Positions 11,462 to 21,335 of a DNA stretch of 64,000 nucleotides are shown here, piece after piece (positions within the stretch are counted from its first letter, which is position 1; every line of letters starts with the position of its first letter). The stretch comes from Raphanus sativus (taxonomy: Eukaryota; Streptophyta; Magnoliopsida; Brassicales; Brassicaceae). The DNA lies in NCBI RefSeq assembly GCF_000801105.2, contig NC_079514.1:15602293-15666292 (forward strand), read 5' to 3'. The position numbers and the translations under genes are program-made. The notes below the pieces were generated by a model. The model was not told the DNA's origin and searched no databases. It saw nothing but the letters and a program-made list of their open reading frames with translations.

Positions 11462-11737
11462 GGGTGTGATTGGTAATGGCTGTAGGTGCTGTCCAGAGCA
11501 CCATTTATTTTTAAAGCACCAAATTTACAGCAATCAAGCTTTGATGACTTTTTAAAAATCACAGCTGCGGAAATAATCTACAGCCCTGTAAGTGCTTTTT
11601 AAAGCCAAATATTCAAATCAATTTTTTTGAGCTTTCCACAAAATCTACAGCAATAAAATCTAAAGCCAAAGCAAAGAGACTACAGCTTTTTTTCTACAAC
11701 ATAAATTTTAAAGCTACAGCCAATACCAATCAGACCC
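11462..11737. mobile_element. MITE with 24-bp inverted ends (PIF/Harbinger-like)
   Basis: The left end begins GGGTGTGATTGGTAATGGCT and the right end, inverted, GGGTCTGATTGGTATTGGCT. The ends match at 22 of 24 positions. TCT flanks both sides as a possible 3-bp duplication. The interior (276 bp total) is non-coding and carries several CTACAGC motifs in both orientations. Confidence 0.7.
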
Positions 11738-11922
11738 TCTCTTATCATTTTTCTTGTTTCACTTCCTCTCTCTTCCTTTTTTAGTTTAATATGTTATTAT
11801 AATCTTCAGAAACTTTGTGACATACCCTCAGCATTGAGACATATTTTGGATGACGCCTTACATTTTACTCTTTTTTTTCACAAACAATTGCTGTAATCTG
11901 GAAAGAATACTCGGGTTACTTA

Positions 11923-12539
11923 GGGGCCGACTGGTTTTCCCGTTACCACCCGCAAATTCAGCTTTTACGGTTCATAGTAGTTGTTGGCGTTTCGAAACAA
12001 TCACAGAAAACGCTACAAATCGCTTCAAACCGCTCCAAACCTCTTAAAATCAAAAGCTGGTTCCAGCTAACGTTTGCGGTTGCGGGTGGTTGCGGGAGGA
12101 TAAATTTTTTTCCTTTAAAAACAGAATAAATAAAAATAATACTAAAAATATCCAATAAAAATTTAAAATTGAAATAATAGAAATTGTAAAATGTATACAT
12201 ATTATATTTCAATTTATATTATAAAAATTTAAAACCAAAATATTTTCTATTATTTTTTAAAATTTAATAATATGATTTATAAATATAAATTTTATATTTA
12301 TTGTATTATTATAATTTTTAATATTTTTATAATTATATAAAATGTAAATATTGTTAAATTATTATTTAACAGATATTTCGTTTGGTAGTTACTAATCATA
12401 AAAGTCTAGCAAATGCAACAATTTCTAACCGTTGTACCAGTCGTATATATCTCTATAAAATGCTTAAAACCGCAACCACCCGCACCCGCAAACTCCCGCA
12501 ACCACAATCGCAACCGCTGCGGTTATACCAGTCAGACCC
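11923..12539. mobile_element. PIF/Harbinger-like non-autonomous element, TTA duplication
   Basis: It begins GGGGCCGACTGGT and ends ACCAGTCAGACCC, flanked on both sides by TTA, the classic PIF/Harbinger 3-bp duplication. Subterminal GCGGTTGCGGGTGG and its complement occur near 12,070 and 12,470. There is no coding frame; the body is 617 bp and AT-rich in the middle. Confidence 0.75.
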
Positions 12540-12980
12540 TTAGAACACTTCCATCGGGTAGTATATTCCCATGGATATCTAACCGATTTAATATTGATCG
12601 TTTTAATATGATTCAATTATTGATTAAATTTTAAATCAAAAAATAAAATAAACCAATCATATAAAGACAGACATAGAAACAATACCCAACTTTTTTTTGT
12701 TGGAGTTCTTAAAGCACAACCTCTTTTTACCTTTTATCACTTTTCTATTTTTATTACATTTTAATATGTAAATAGTGCTCTAAAACTCCTTTAGATCCCA
12801 CCGATAATGTTATATTTATGCTCTTTCTTTCTGTATTCCACTAGGGATACTCCATCAACTCTTTTAATTTCAACAAGATACTGTCGAAAAATGGTACTCA
12901 ACAATTAAAGATGAAACTATCATTTCAAAAACGAAAAACTAATGAAAAGTGTGACAGCAGAAAGTGTGATGATTGCTTAC

Positions 12981-13410
12981 CCTCATCTTCTGCATCTTCT
13001 TGAAACCTTAGTTCTCCTCTCAAATATGAAAGTTGATCAACTACTACATCTAGGCTTTTTTGGTCTACATATTTTTGTTGGAAGGTCCTATTAGGTTATA
13101 CGCAACCAAGCTCGTGTCGTCACAAATATCTTGCAGGGCAAGGTACTAGTTCTTCTTTCTTTTGAGTGGACTCTGAAGACCATGATCATCATGCTTTTTA
13201 TGTTTTCAATAGAACATAGAACCAGAGATAAGCTATATATCTAATCCCACCTCAATATCCTTCCCAGTCCTGGTCATACCTATGTCATGTCTATCACTGA
13301 CATGTGTAGATTTATTGGACGCGGGAGTGGCAAAGAGAGACATATGATGAGCTCTTGTATACTCCCTGTCAGGTCCCTTATAACGAACTGATATGACAGT
13401 GATTTTGTTC
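12981..13410 (-). pseudogene. Unrecognised exon-like fragments
   Basis: Two minus-strand stretches look like exons. One (about 13,410 down to a stop at 13,233) contains YKGPDREYTRAHHMSLFATP. The other (about 13,100 to 12,981) reads FQQKYVDQKSLDVVVDQLSY, then RGELRFQEDAEDE, and ends at a good donor (G|GTAAGC). Codon content and length without stops suggest real coding origin. I do not recognise the protein. No start or remaining exons were found, so it is probably a gene fragment. Confidence 0.35.
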
Positions 13411-14015
13411 CTGGTTAATTAATTTGAAATTTAGAATTTCTAACTTTAAAATATATTATCATTATTATTTAGAGTAATCAATTATTTATAGAGAAATTTA
13501 GATGTAATTATAACCAATCACATTAATTGTTATAAAACTGTTTTTTACGACAAAAAAAATTATTATATTACTCTTAAGTTGGTCACCAAATTGTTATAAA
13601 TGGTTAAAACTAGAAGACGTGAATTTTATATAATAAATATTTTCTGGACTATATAATCGTTAATGTAATATTATAAAATAAACAAACAAATTAATATTAA
13701 TAAAAGTAATTATATTTTACTAATAAATAATTAACTTGCAAAAAAATTCTCTCTTTCTAAAAGAAAATAATTAAAAAACGAAAAAAAAGAAACGCAAATT
13801 ATTTGGTTTAATAAATTCGAATTCCGGTTCAAAAGCTTGACAAATGATATCGTTGAAAATCAAGCAAAAGTTTCTGAATTTAATATTGGTAGTCTTTTCT
13901 TCATATAGTTTAGTCTTCAGAAAAAAAAAAAAAAAATAGAATGAGCAAATTGTGGGAAAGAACGTGTTGAATAGTTTGGGGATAACATTAAACACTTTCT
14001 TTCTTCTAATCAATT

Positions 14016-14017
<2 letters not shown>

Positions 14018-14045
<28 letters not shown>
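14018..14045 (+). repeat. (TCA)n microsatellite in the CAR gene 5' region
   Basis: About nine TCA units, ending about 85 bp upstream of the CAR10-like start codon, probably inside its 5' leader. Confidence 0.9.
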
Positions 14046-14047
<2 letters not shown>

Positions 14048-14131
14048 CCAAGTCTTTTTCCTTTTTTTTCCAATCATTCATCGTTATCTCCAAAGCTTCG
14101 TTGATTATCTCCAATCTTCTGAAAAAGTCCA

Positions 14132-14898
14132 ATGGATCAAAGGCCTCTGGGATTGCTAACGATCCACGTCAAAAAAGGTATTAATCTCGCCATTCGCGAC
14201 CACAGAAGCAGCGATCCTTATGTTGTTATCACCGTCGCCGACCAGGTTCCTCTTCTTGCTATCATCCTCTTCTTGCATTTTCAGCCTCGGATTAACAATT
14301 TTATGATTCGTCGTCGTTTTAAAGTCTCTGTTTTTTTAAAAAAAATTAAATGCGCAGATATTGAAGACGCGTGTGGTGAAGAAAAACTGCAATCCTGTAT
14401 GGAACGAAGAGATGACCGTTGCTATCAAAGATCCCAATGTTCCTATCCGCTTGGTAACACAACTCTTGGATTATTATTATTATTTTTTTTGATTCAGACA
14501 ATTCTTATGTCTCTCTCTCTGTTCATTGGTGTTGATATTATTGAAATTTTTTTTTTGTTCAGACAGTGTTTGACTGGGACAAGTTTACTGGAGATGACAA
14601 AATGGGAGATGCAAACTTAGACATTGAACCTTACTTAGAATCTCTCAAAATAGGAATGGAGCTTTTGAAGCTACCTAATGGATGCGCTATCAAAAGGGTT
14701 CAGCCCTCCAGGCACAACTGTTTATCTGATGAGAGCAGCATCGTGTGGAACAATGGAAAGATCACGCAAGACATGATCCTTAGGCTCAACAATGTCGAGT
14801 GCGGCGAGATTGAGATCATGCTTGAATGGCATGAAGGTGCTGGTTGCAGAGGTATCACTTCCAAAGGAGTAGGTGAGGGCTCTTCTTACTCTACCTAA
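14132..14898 (+). CDS. CAR10: C2-domain abscisic-acid-related (CAR) protein, CAR10-like
   Basis: Three exons: 14,132-14,245, 14,358-14,453 and 14,563-14,898, all phase 0, giving 181 residues. It is a single C2 domain with the plant CAR insertion. LLTIHVKKGINLAIRD, RSSDPYVV and VFDWDKFTGDDKMGD supply the calcium-binding aspartates. The C-terminal half has PSRHNCLSDESSIVW and VECGEIEIMLEW, both diagnostic of CAR proteins. CAR proteins bind membranes in a calcium-dependent way and recruit PYR/PYL abscisic acid receptors to them. The CAR10 assignment rests on position: in Arabidopsis CAR10 (At2g01540) neighbours MLP328/329, as an MLP gene does here. A Gly/Ser-rich tail (VGEGSSYST) follows the domain. 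Splice sites are canonical and the frame is intact. Confidence 0.9.
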
Positions 14899-15405
14899 AA
14901 AAAAAGAATATGCTTGTTCTTCTTGTTGAATGAATGAATGAATGATCGATTGTTGTTTCCATATGTATTAGATAAATCGTGTATTTCTTTGATGACCATA
15001 CTAACCGAGAAACAATCTCGAAACTTTTTTTTTGTATCTCTTCTTCCATTTGAATGTCTTTTGATTGTGTATTGCAATTTTTGTTTTGGGACTTTTTACA
15101 TTTCAGATTGGCTAAAATTTTCATGTGTCTACAAACAATGGATTTAAATAAAAAGAAGAAGATGCAATTGTTGCATGATGAAATACTATACAAAGAATGA
15201 ATTGAGTATAAGTGAGAATTGCTTAAACAAAAATGATTTATTAATATATAGTTTATCTTTGTGATTTTTGTACAAACGAGTTTTTACATGGAACTAAACA
15301 GTATTTAAGGCTTGCTTTCAACATCTAAGTAAAACCATTTTATACAAAATTCTTCCATAAACATAAAGTAAGAAAGTAAGCACTTCAACTTGACACATCT
15401 GAGTT

Positions 15406-16029
15406 TCAATAAGCTCTGAGATTCTTGGCACTGGTTGTGCCTAAAGACGTGAAGTTCAACTTAACCACCAGGGGCTGTTGCATTGTAACATCTTCGAGTT
15501 CTTCCACTTCCAGTGCTACATTGGAGAATGCATCTTTACTTGAATTTGTGGCTGAGATTGCATTTTTACTTGAAACCTGCTCAACCAATTGATTTCTGAA
15601 ACCAAAGTTGTCTTCAACCTCCTCAGTTTCTTGACTATAAAGAAGCCTGAGGAGTGGCTAGCTTCTCCACTGGATGACTCTCTCCTACATCCATACTGAT
15701 GGGATCAGATGTAGAATATAATCTTTCATAGGAGCTGAACAAATGGATCCAGCAGATGAATTGGGTCTCCCGTCTTCACCATTCTCTACACGCACTGAGA
15801 CTGCAACGCGTTTTGAGTTCCTTGACTGACCGGTGAGTGTCTCATCACCTTCCAGGTTTCTCTTCTTCCCAGCTTTACTTTCACTACTAGTAATAGTAGA
15901 TGAACTTCCTGTCGAAGAAACTCTCTTCTCTGAACTGCGTTTGCTGTCACATGTTCCTTTCGAGTTATGTATGCTTCTTCGCATTACATTGCTGACACTA
16001 ACCGTAATCAGTGTTTTTAAACTCCTCAA
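15406..16029 (-). pseudogene. Unrecognised protein, C-terminal part, frameshifted
   Basis: Two minus-strand open stretches sit in different frames. The upstream one (16,029-15,685) is Ser/Lys/Arg-rich (SSEKRVSSTGSSSTITSSES, KKRNLEGDETL) and ends at TAG. The downstream one (ending at TAA 15,406) is Glu/Ser-rich (EVEELEDVTMQQPLVVKLNF). Between them the frame SMDVGESHPVEKLATPQAS continues, then shifts again to LLYSQETEEVEDNFG. This suggests one former coding region broken by two one-base shifts near 15,690 and 15,640. The composition (charged, serine-rich, low complexity) suggests a nuclear or regulatory protein tail. I cannot name the family. Confidence 0.4.
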
Positions 16030-16303
16030 TTGTTTTTAAACTTGAAGGCCTAATGAAGAACCTTCTTCAATAGAGCAAACAAGGATGGGATTGGGCCAAC
16101 GCCGTTGAGTGTAGGACTTAACTTCGGTCCATGGAGCACCATTAAAAGTTTGATCTCTTGTTCTAGATTAATCACACATAGTTTGGTAGCCTCTTTAAAA
16201 ATAACTAAACAAGACGAAATTTTCCATTCTAAAGCCATAATGTAAAGTTTAAAAATCGATACAAAGACGTTTAAAATCTCATACATACTATATACGCCAG
16301 GTC
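16030..16303. other. Spacer including the left target duplication
   Basis: No gene seen. It ends with TATATACGCCAGGTC (16,289-16,303), the left copy of the retroposon's target duplication. Confidence 0.5.
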
Positions 16304-17780
16304 TTTTTTGTAAAGATATACAGACCTCTCTTTCTCTCTCCTCACTTTCTCTCTCGAAGGCCAACGAAGTAGATCTCACTCGCTCCGGTACGGACAGCGC
16401 GTGAGCGCAGGTTCCGGCACCGGAGGCTTCTCCTCTGCCCTTGTCTCTTTGTTTTCTCTTTTGCTTCACCGGTGTCCCCTTCACTCTCCCTGCCTTGTCG
16501 TCGCTCTGCTTCTGGTGACCCGTCGTTTTCGTCTCTGCTGCAGGGGAGCTCCGGTTTCAGCGTGGTCTGCTAGGTGGTTGGAGTCTAGACGCAGAGAGGG
16601 TGTGGTTTCGTCTGGTGTGGTCGGATTTTAGGGTTTGGCAGGAAGCCCTTTTACTTCTTGTAGGTTCGATTGCGCGTGGAGGAGGTTCGGCTGTCTCATT
16701 TGTTCTGTTCCGGTTGGTAGCTTTCGAGCTTCCTTAGTCCGTGCGGTGAGTGAGAGGCGTGTAGCAGCAAATCATCGACTTTACCTTGGTGTCTTGGATT
16801 GGCGGGATCTGCGTCGCTACTGCCTAAGGAACTCTGGAGGTTCCCTTTAACTCAGAGGCTCGCTTAGCTCCGGTTTCTGGCGTGTGTCGGAGCCCGCGGT
16901 GTTGGCGTGTGGTAGAGGCAGCGCTGCAATATCGAAGGTGGTCGTCTATGGCCTCTCAGATGCGGTTTTGCTTACTCCTTCTGGATCTCCTTCCTCTTCC
17001 CGGTGAGTGGTTCCTGTAACCAAGGAGAGTTATGTCGACGTTTCTCTCTGGTGGTGTTGCTCGTGTTCGTATTGGTGTGGTGGGTTCGTGCCACCGAGCC
17101 TTCCTTCTCACAAGATAAAGCTTTCCTATCTCCTGTTCTTGGAGAAGGCGGTGGACGAGGCTTCTATTGGCTTCTTCTGTCTGAGGAGTCTTTGTATCCT
17201 CGGTGGATCTTCCGGCTTTGTGACATATCCCGAGGCCGTGTATCGTTTTCGATCATGGCAGTGTTACATCGCATTAGCTTTTGCAGGTTTTGTAGCAGCG
17301 TTCAGGTTTCCATTCATGGCAATCGGTCCGTACCCGCTTTGTCTTTATTTGTCTTGGGTTTGAAGACTTTGGTCTCCTCTCCCTGGTCAGTTTGTGCGGT
17401 AGGAGGCAGTGCAGTCGGGCGGGAGCGATTTTCAAAGGTTTGTGTTCCTTCCCATCCTTCTATAGCATTTGTGCGTTCATCGAAGGAGACGGTTATAAAG
17501 GTTTGAGGCGATCATCGGAAACTAGCTACTCCAAAGACGACAAGGATAGTCCCGGCATCCTTGGCAACAAGGAGAACCTCACCTATCCAAAGTCATCGTC
17601 GGAGGTTGAGAACGGCAACCGATTCTCGAGAAAATTGAAAAACGGATGAGCGGAATGTGCCGGGTTTAGTGGGTGGGCGAAGCTCGTTTTAGTAATAGAT
17701 TGCCTCGAGAACTTTTGTTCAAATCATCCTTGTAATCGAATCTTGTAGTTCCCGTTTCGGGTTGTTCAATTAATATATCT

Positions 17781-17820
<40 letters not shown>
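16304..17820 (+). mobile_element. Non-coding poly(A) retroposon with 15-bp target duplication
   Basis: TATATACGCCAGGTC flanks the segment at 16,289-16,303 and 17,821-17,835, and a pure A run of about 34 bases (17,785-17,818) ends it. This shows insertion by a LINE-type machinery. The body is GC-richer than its surroundings, starts CT-rich, and has no reverse transcriptase. Open frames up to about 167 codons exist in several overlapping frames but resemble no protein I know. The 3' end (GTTGTTCAATTAATATATCT before the A run) is like plant LINE 3' ends. It could be a non-autonomous LINE derivative with only the 5' leader and 3' tail, or a retrocopied non-coding transcript. Confidence 0.85.
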
Positions 17821-17822
<2 letters not shown>

Positions 17823-17835
17823 TATACGCCAGGTC

Positions 17836-18415
17836 AATAGAAATTCACTTGTAAAATGGACTACTTCAATCTGTAAAAACATGATTCACATTTTCCAATT
17901 TTTTAGCATATACAATACAATGATAAGAAGTAGAACTGACATATATTAACCACTGTCCCAATCATCCATCACAAAAAAATAATAAGCAAAAGTATAACGA
18001 ATGAATTATATGATATCGATCTATGTGTTATTGGAAGTCTACCTCCACCGGATCAGCACCGGTCTTGACTTTGAGAAGGCTGGAAGCAAAACACCGGGTC
18101 CGGATGAAGATATGGTGGATGCAATTATTTGCGAACGATGGGTAAGAATTACTCTTTTGAATTCATTAATTAACAAGGATACATATATTCAACTGATAGA
18201 CTGAAAATATATGAAACCTCGAGATTTATCACACGTAATTAACAACATCAAAGCATATCAAAATACACAAACAACAATATATTGAAATTGATGAACCTCA
18301 CAAGAGCCCCATTTATTATAACATAATACGAAGGCGCGCGCGCGCACACACACACACACAAAGGCAGGGCTATATATAACGGTGGGGGATCTGGTGGTGA
18401 TGGTTTGAAACGGAC
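17836..18415. other. Spacer 3' of the MLP gene, with CG/CA repeat
   Basis: A simple repeat (GCGCGCGC then CACACA) lies at about 18,333-18,360. No coding signal was accepted. Confidence 0.5.
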
Positions 18416-18997
18416 TTAGGATTTGATAACGTGGTGATCCATGTCAGCAGCGAGGCTCTTGACGAACTTCATGTAGTTGATGGGTTCAGGCGAGTCATCG
18501 GTTCGCTTCTCCCATATCATAGTGACCTTGCAGACTATATCACTAGGCGACTTTTGAATGAACTGAAAGATGACGTCATAAACTTTAAGCTGCTCCATTA
18601 CGTGACCTTCGAGCCCTCTGAGCGTTACCGCCATATTCTCATCGTCATTCTCTCTCCTCTCCTTGAACACCTCTTGTTTCCCATCTTCATAAATATATAA
18701 TTACATATGTTCATTCGTTAAGTTAGCACCACTCAATGTTTAAAAGAAAAAAAAACTAGCACCACATATGTTGGGATGATTCAGTAGTATAAAAATGGAA
18801 GTATCGTTACCGCATGTGTAGTTCCAAATCTTGATGGATCCATGAGAGTCCCATTCACCATCGTGGACGGTGACACCTTGAATGAGGTGGCCAATGGCGT
18901 CGGGGAAGAGATGGTTCTCATTCTTCCACCTCTTGTAGTGTTTCTCCGCCGATCCTTTCAAAGGAACCTCCGTCACATATGTTCCTGACGTCGCCAT
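18416..18997 (-). CDS. Major latex protein-like (Bet v 1 fold), MLP328/329-like
   Basis: Two exons: 18,997-18,811 and 18,684-18,416, intron 18,685-18,810 in phase 1, giving 151 residues, the standard MLP length. It starts MATSGTYVTEVPLKGSAEKH. The first exon ends SIKIWNYTCG and exon 2 continues DGKQEVFKER, then ENMAVTLRGLEGHVMEQLKV, then PEPINYMKFVKSLAADMDHH. This is the MLP branch of the Bet v 1 / START-like fold, with a hydrophobic ligand cavity. Arabidopsis MLP328 and MLP329 (At2g01520/01530) lie at the matching position. Their precise ligands are uncertain, though family members are linked to development and stress. Only one copy is present here. The intron position, near residue 62, is conserved in the family. 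The frame is intact. Confidence 0.93.
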
Positions 18998-19070
18998 CTC
19001 TGATCTTTCTTTTTTTTTTTTTTGTTCTTCTGGCTTTTGAATGAATTATTTCCCTTGTGTTCTTCTTCAT

Positions 19071-19078
19071 TTATATAG
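19071..19078 (-). promoter_or_regulatory. TATA box of the MLP gene
   Basis: CTATATAA on the minus strand, 73 bp upstream of the MLP ATG. This is a plausible plant TATA box with a short leader. Confidence 0.6.
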
Positions 19079-19770
19079 AGAGCGTCACGGTTAAAATGTA
19101 AATACACGGTGTGTCTTTCATTTGACGGAAAAGAAGAGTTGGTGGCATGTGGCCATGCATATTATTGACGAGCAAGTGTAAATGTGTACTCTGCGTAAAA
19201 AAGTTAAAAGTTGTATTGTCGCGTAATTCACGTTTACGAAGTCCGTATCATAGAATGATAATAATTAGGTTTGACAAAATGCAATAATGCATATGATATG
19301 ACGACTATCACCGTCATTCGTATCAAGAAATATATATATATACAAAATAATCTTAAATGATTATTAATTTAGAATTCGAACGTATGCAATATTTATTTGG
19401 CTTTGTGTGAATTGAAACCGTCGCCAAACAGTAAAATACAAGGCTAGAATATCATAATCAAGCAATGGATAATTAATCATTAATATTTTAGTGAGGCCAG
19501 TAAACAATGCCTTTCGTCTTTCCTCGAAAGTGGAAATAGGTGAATCCGACAGGAAACCTGGTTGAAAACTGACATCTTCCTAAAATATATTGTTGTTTTA
19601 TTTTATTGTTTACATCTTTTTTTCTTGTTTACATCTTTTTAAAAAAGTGTTTTGAAGACGTAAAAAGCCATATAGGATTGTCTTCACAGATTGTTTTTTT
19701 TTTAAAAGACTGTCTTCACAGATTGGTTTAGAGAAAGGACTGTATTCACAGATAATAAATAAGTTATTGG
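19079..19770. other. Spacer upstream of the MLP gene
   Basis: No gene seen. It ends with the left copy (19,757-19,770) of a short retroposon's target duplication. Confidence 0.5.
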
Positions 19771-19895
19771 CCCGCCACCCGGATTAGAGCCTTGGCCACA
19801 ACGGATTTAACATCCCTTCCGTTGGGGCGCTGGACCCCCTTCGAAGGGATAGTTGGGAATGTGGCTGCCCAGATACCAGAGTTATCAAAAAAAAC
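19771..19895 (+). mobile_element. 125-bp SINE-like retroposon
   Basis: AAATAAGTTATTGG lies at 19,757-19,770 and again at 19,896-19,909, perfectly flanking a GC-rich 125-bp insert that ends in CAAAAAAAAC. The insert starts CCCGCCACCCGGATTAGAGC and ends ...CCAGAGTTATC before the A run. It is too short to code. It could be a SINE or a very 5'-truncated LINE; I see no convincing tRNA A/B boxes. Confidence 0.8.
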
Positions 19896-19909
19896 AAATA
19901 AGTTATTGG

Positions 19910-20592
19910 GAATTTTGTTAATAATAGACAACTGATCTCACTTATTGTCATCGTAGAACAAACCGTATTTTGTCATTTTTGGACTATTCTTACATTTTAT
20001 AAAAATTATATCAATATATTAAGAAGCAAAAAAAAAACGATACTAACATGCATGTGAATTTAGAAAAATTAATTTTATGATGAAATTATTTTGGGAAGAT
20101 TAATTTCAAAATTGGTCTAAGGTATCTGTAAATTTGATTTACTATCTATGAAATCGTCGAATTGAGAATCTACTTAAAACACAATATCTACTTGACGTAG
20201 AATACATAATATACCATCTACTACGGCAGAATACTGAATCCTCAATTCATTCTATCTTTTGAAATGTAGCAGATCAAAACGTCTAAACATTAACGTCTAT
20301 CTATATTTCCAGAATTTACATTAATCTTCTGTAGAAACTTTCATCAAATTACTCGATATATATATACAATTTATACGCTTTCATCTATTTTCTAAGTCAA
20401 TTAGAATATGATTTCTACTAAATTTTAAGTCAATATCTAAAAATCTAACTAAATGGTTAGAAAATATTCTAGAAAATTTTAAATGGTTTTATTTCTTTTT
20501 TTAATTATTTTACCAAAAGTAGACATTCTTCTTCTTCCTCAATGTTTTTTTTTTCATTTCTTCATGTCTATTGCCAATCTGAGAATAATAAG
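19910..20592. other. AT-rich spacer
   Basis: No gene, RNA or element recognised. Confidence 0.5.
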
Positions 20593-20780
20593 TAGTTGAG
20601 AATGTATTATGTGGTATTAATGATCAGAAAGAAAAGTTGAGAATAAACATGTAAGAAATTGAGAATGTATCATCTTATGTGGTATTAGTGATCAGAAAGA
20701 AAAGTTGAGAATGAATAGGTAAGATGTTGAGAATGTATCATCTTATGTGGTATTAGCGATCAGAAAGAAAAAGTGAACAT
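20593..20780 (+). repeat. Three tandem units of about 62-65 bp
   Basis: The unit carries TTGAGAATGTAT, TTATGTGGTATTA and GATCAGAAAGAAAA in the same order three times, with small length differences. It is non-coding. Confidence 0.8.
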
Positions 20781-21335
20781 GTAATCTTTTCATTTTTAGC
20801 TACTCTAAATCATGCATTAACTTTTATAAACAAAATTATTTATGATTTTTAACCGAGTATAATACCAGGAATAGTTCGAGAATCTTTTGCTTAAAGTTTC
20901 TAAAGTGAAAAAATTTTGGGAAATTGTCAAAACTACTACATTCATAGTACCATTTTTCATGTTTACACTAACTAATTTTATCCTCATTTTTAGTGAATGA
21001 TAAAATACATTTATAACCATATGAGAAGGATTTACTAAATCTAACTTGTGGTGAGAAGGAGATTGTGAAAGAGATTAGGAATTGTTTTCCCAAATGGGTT
21101 ACAGAAGAACGAATAACAGATGTCTCTTCTTTCGAGAACTACATGTTTCTTACAATAAAATGTCGGATTAAACCAACAAAAACTAAATAAAATATTAAAA
21201 CATTTAATGAAATAAGAGAGCGATCAAAAGAGTTTATGATTTAAAAAGAAAATACATTTAAATCGAAAAGTTTCATAAAACCAAAATATTCTTTTTTTTT
21301 TGTCAAACCATAACTTTAATTAAAAGAGGGTGGGT

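Noticed and set aside
16401..17649. Several overlapping open frames of 60-167 codons on the plus strand
   Set aside because: They overlap each other in different frames, match no known protein, and lie in a GC-richer retroposon where stops are rarer by chance.
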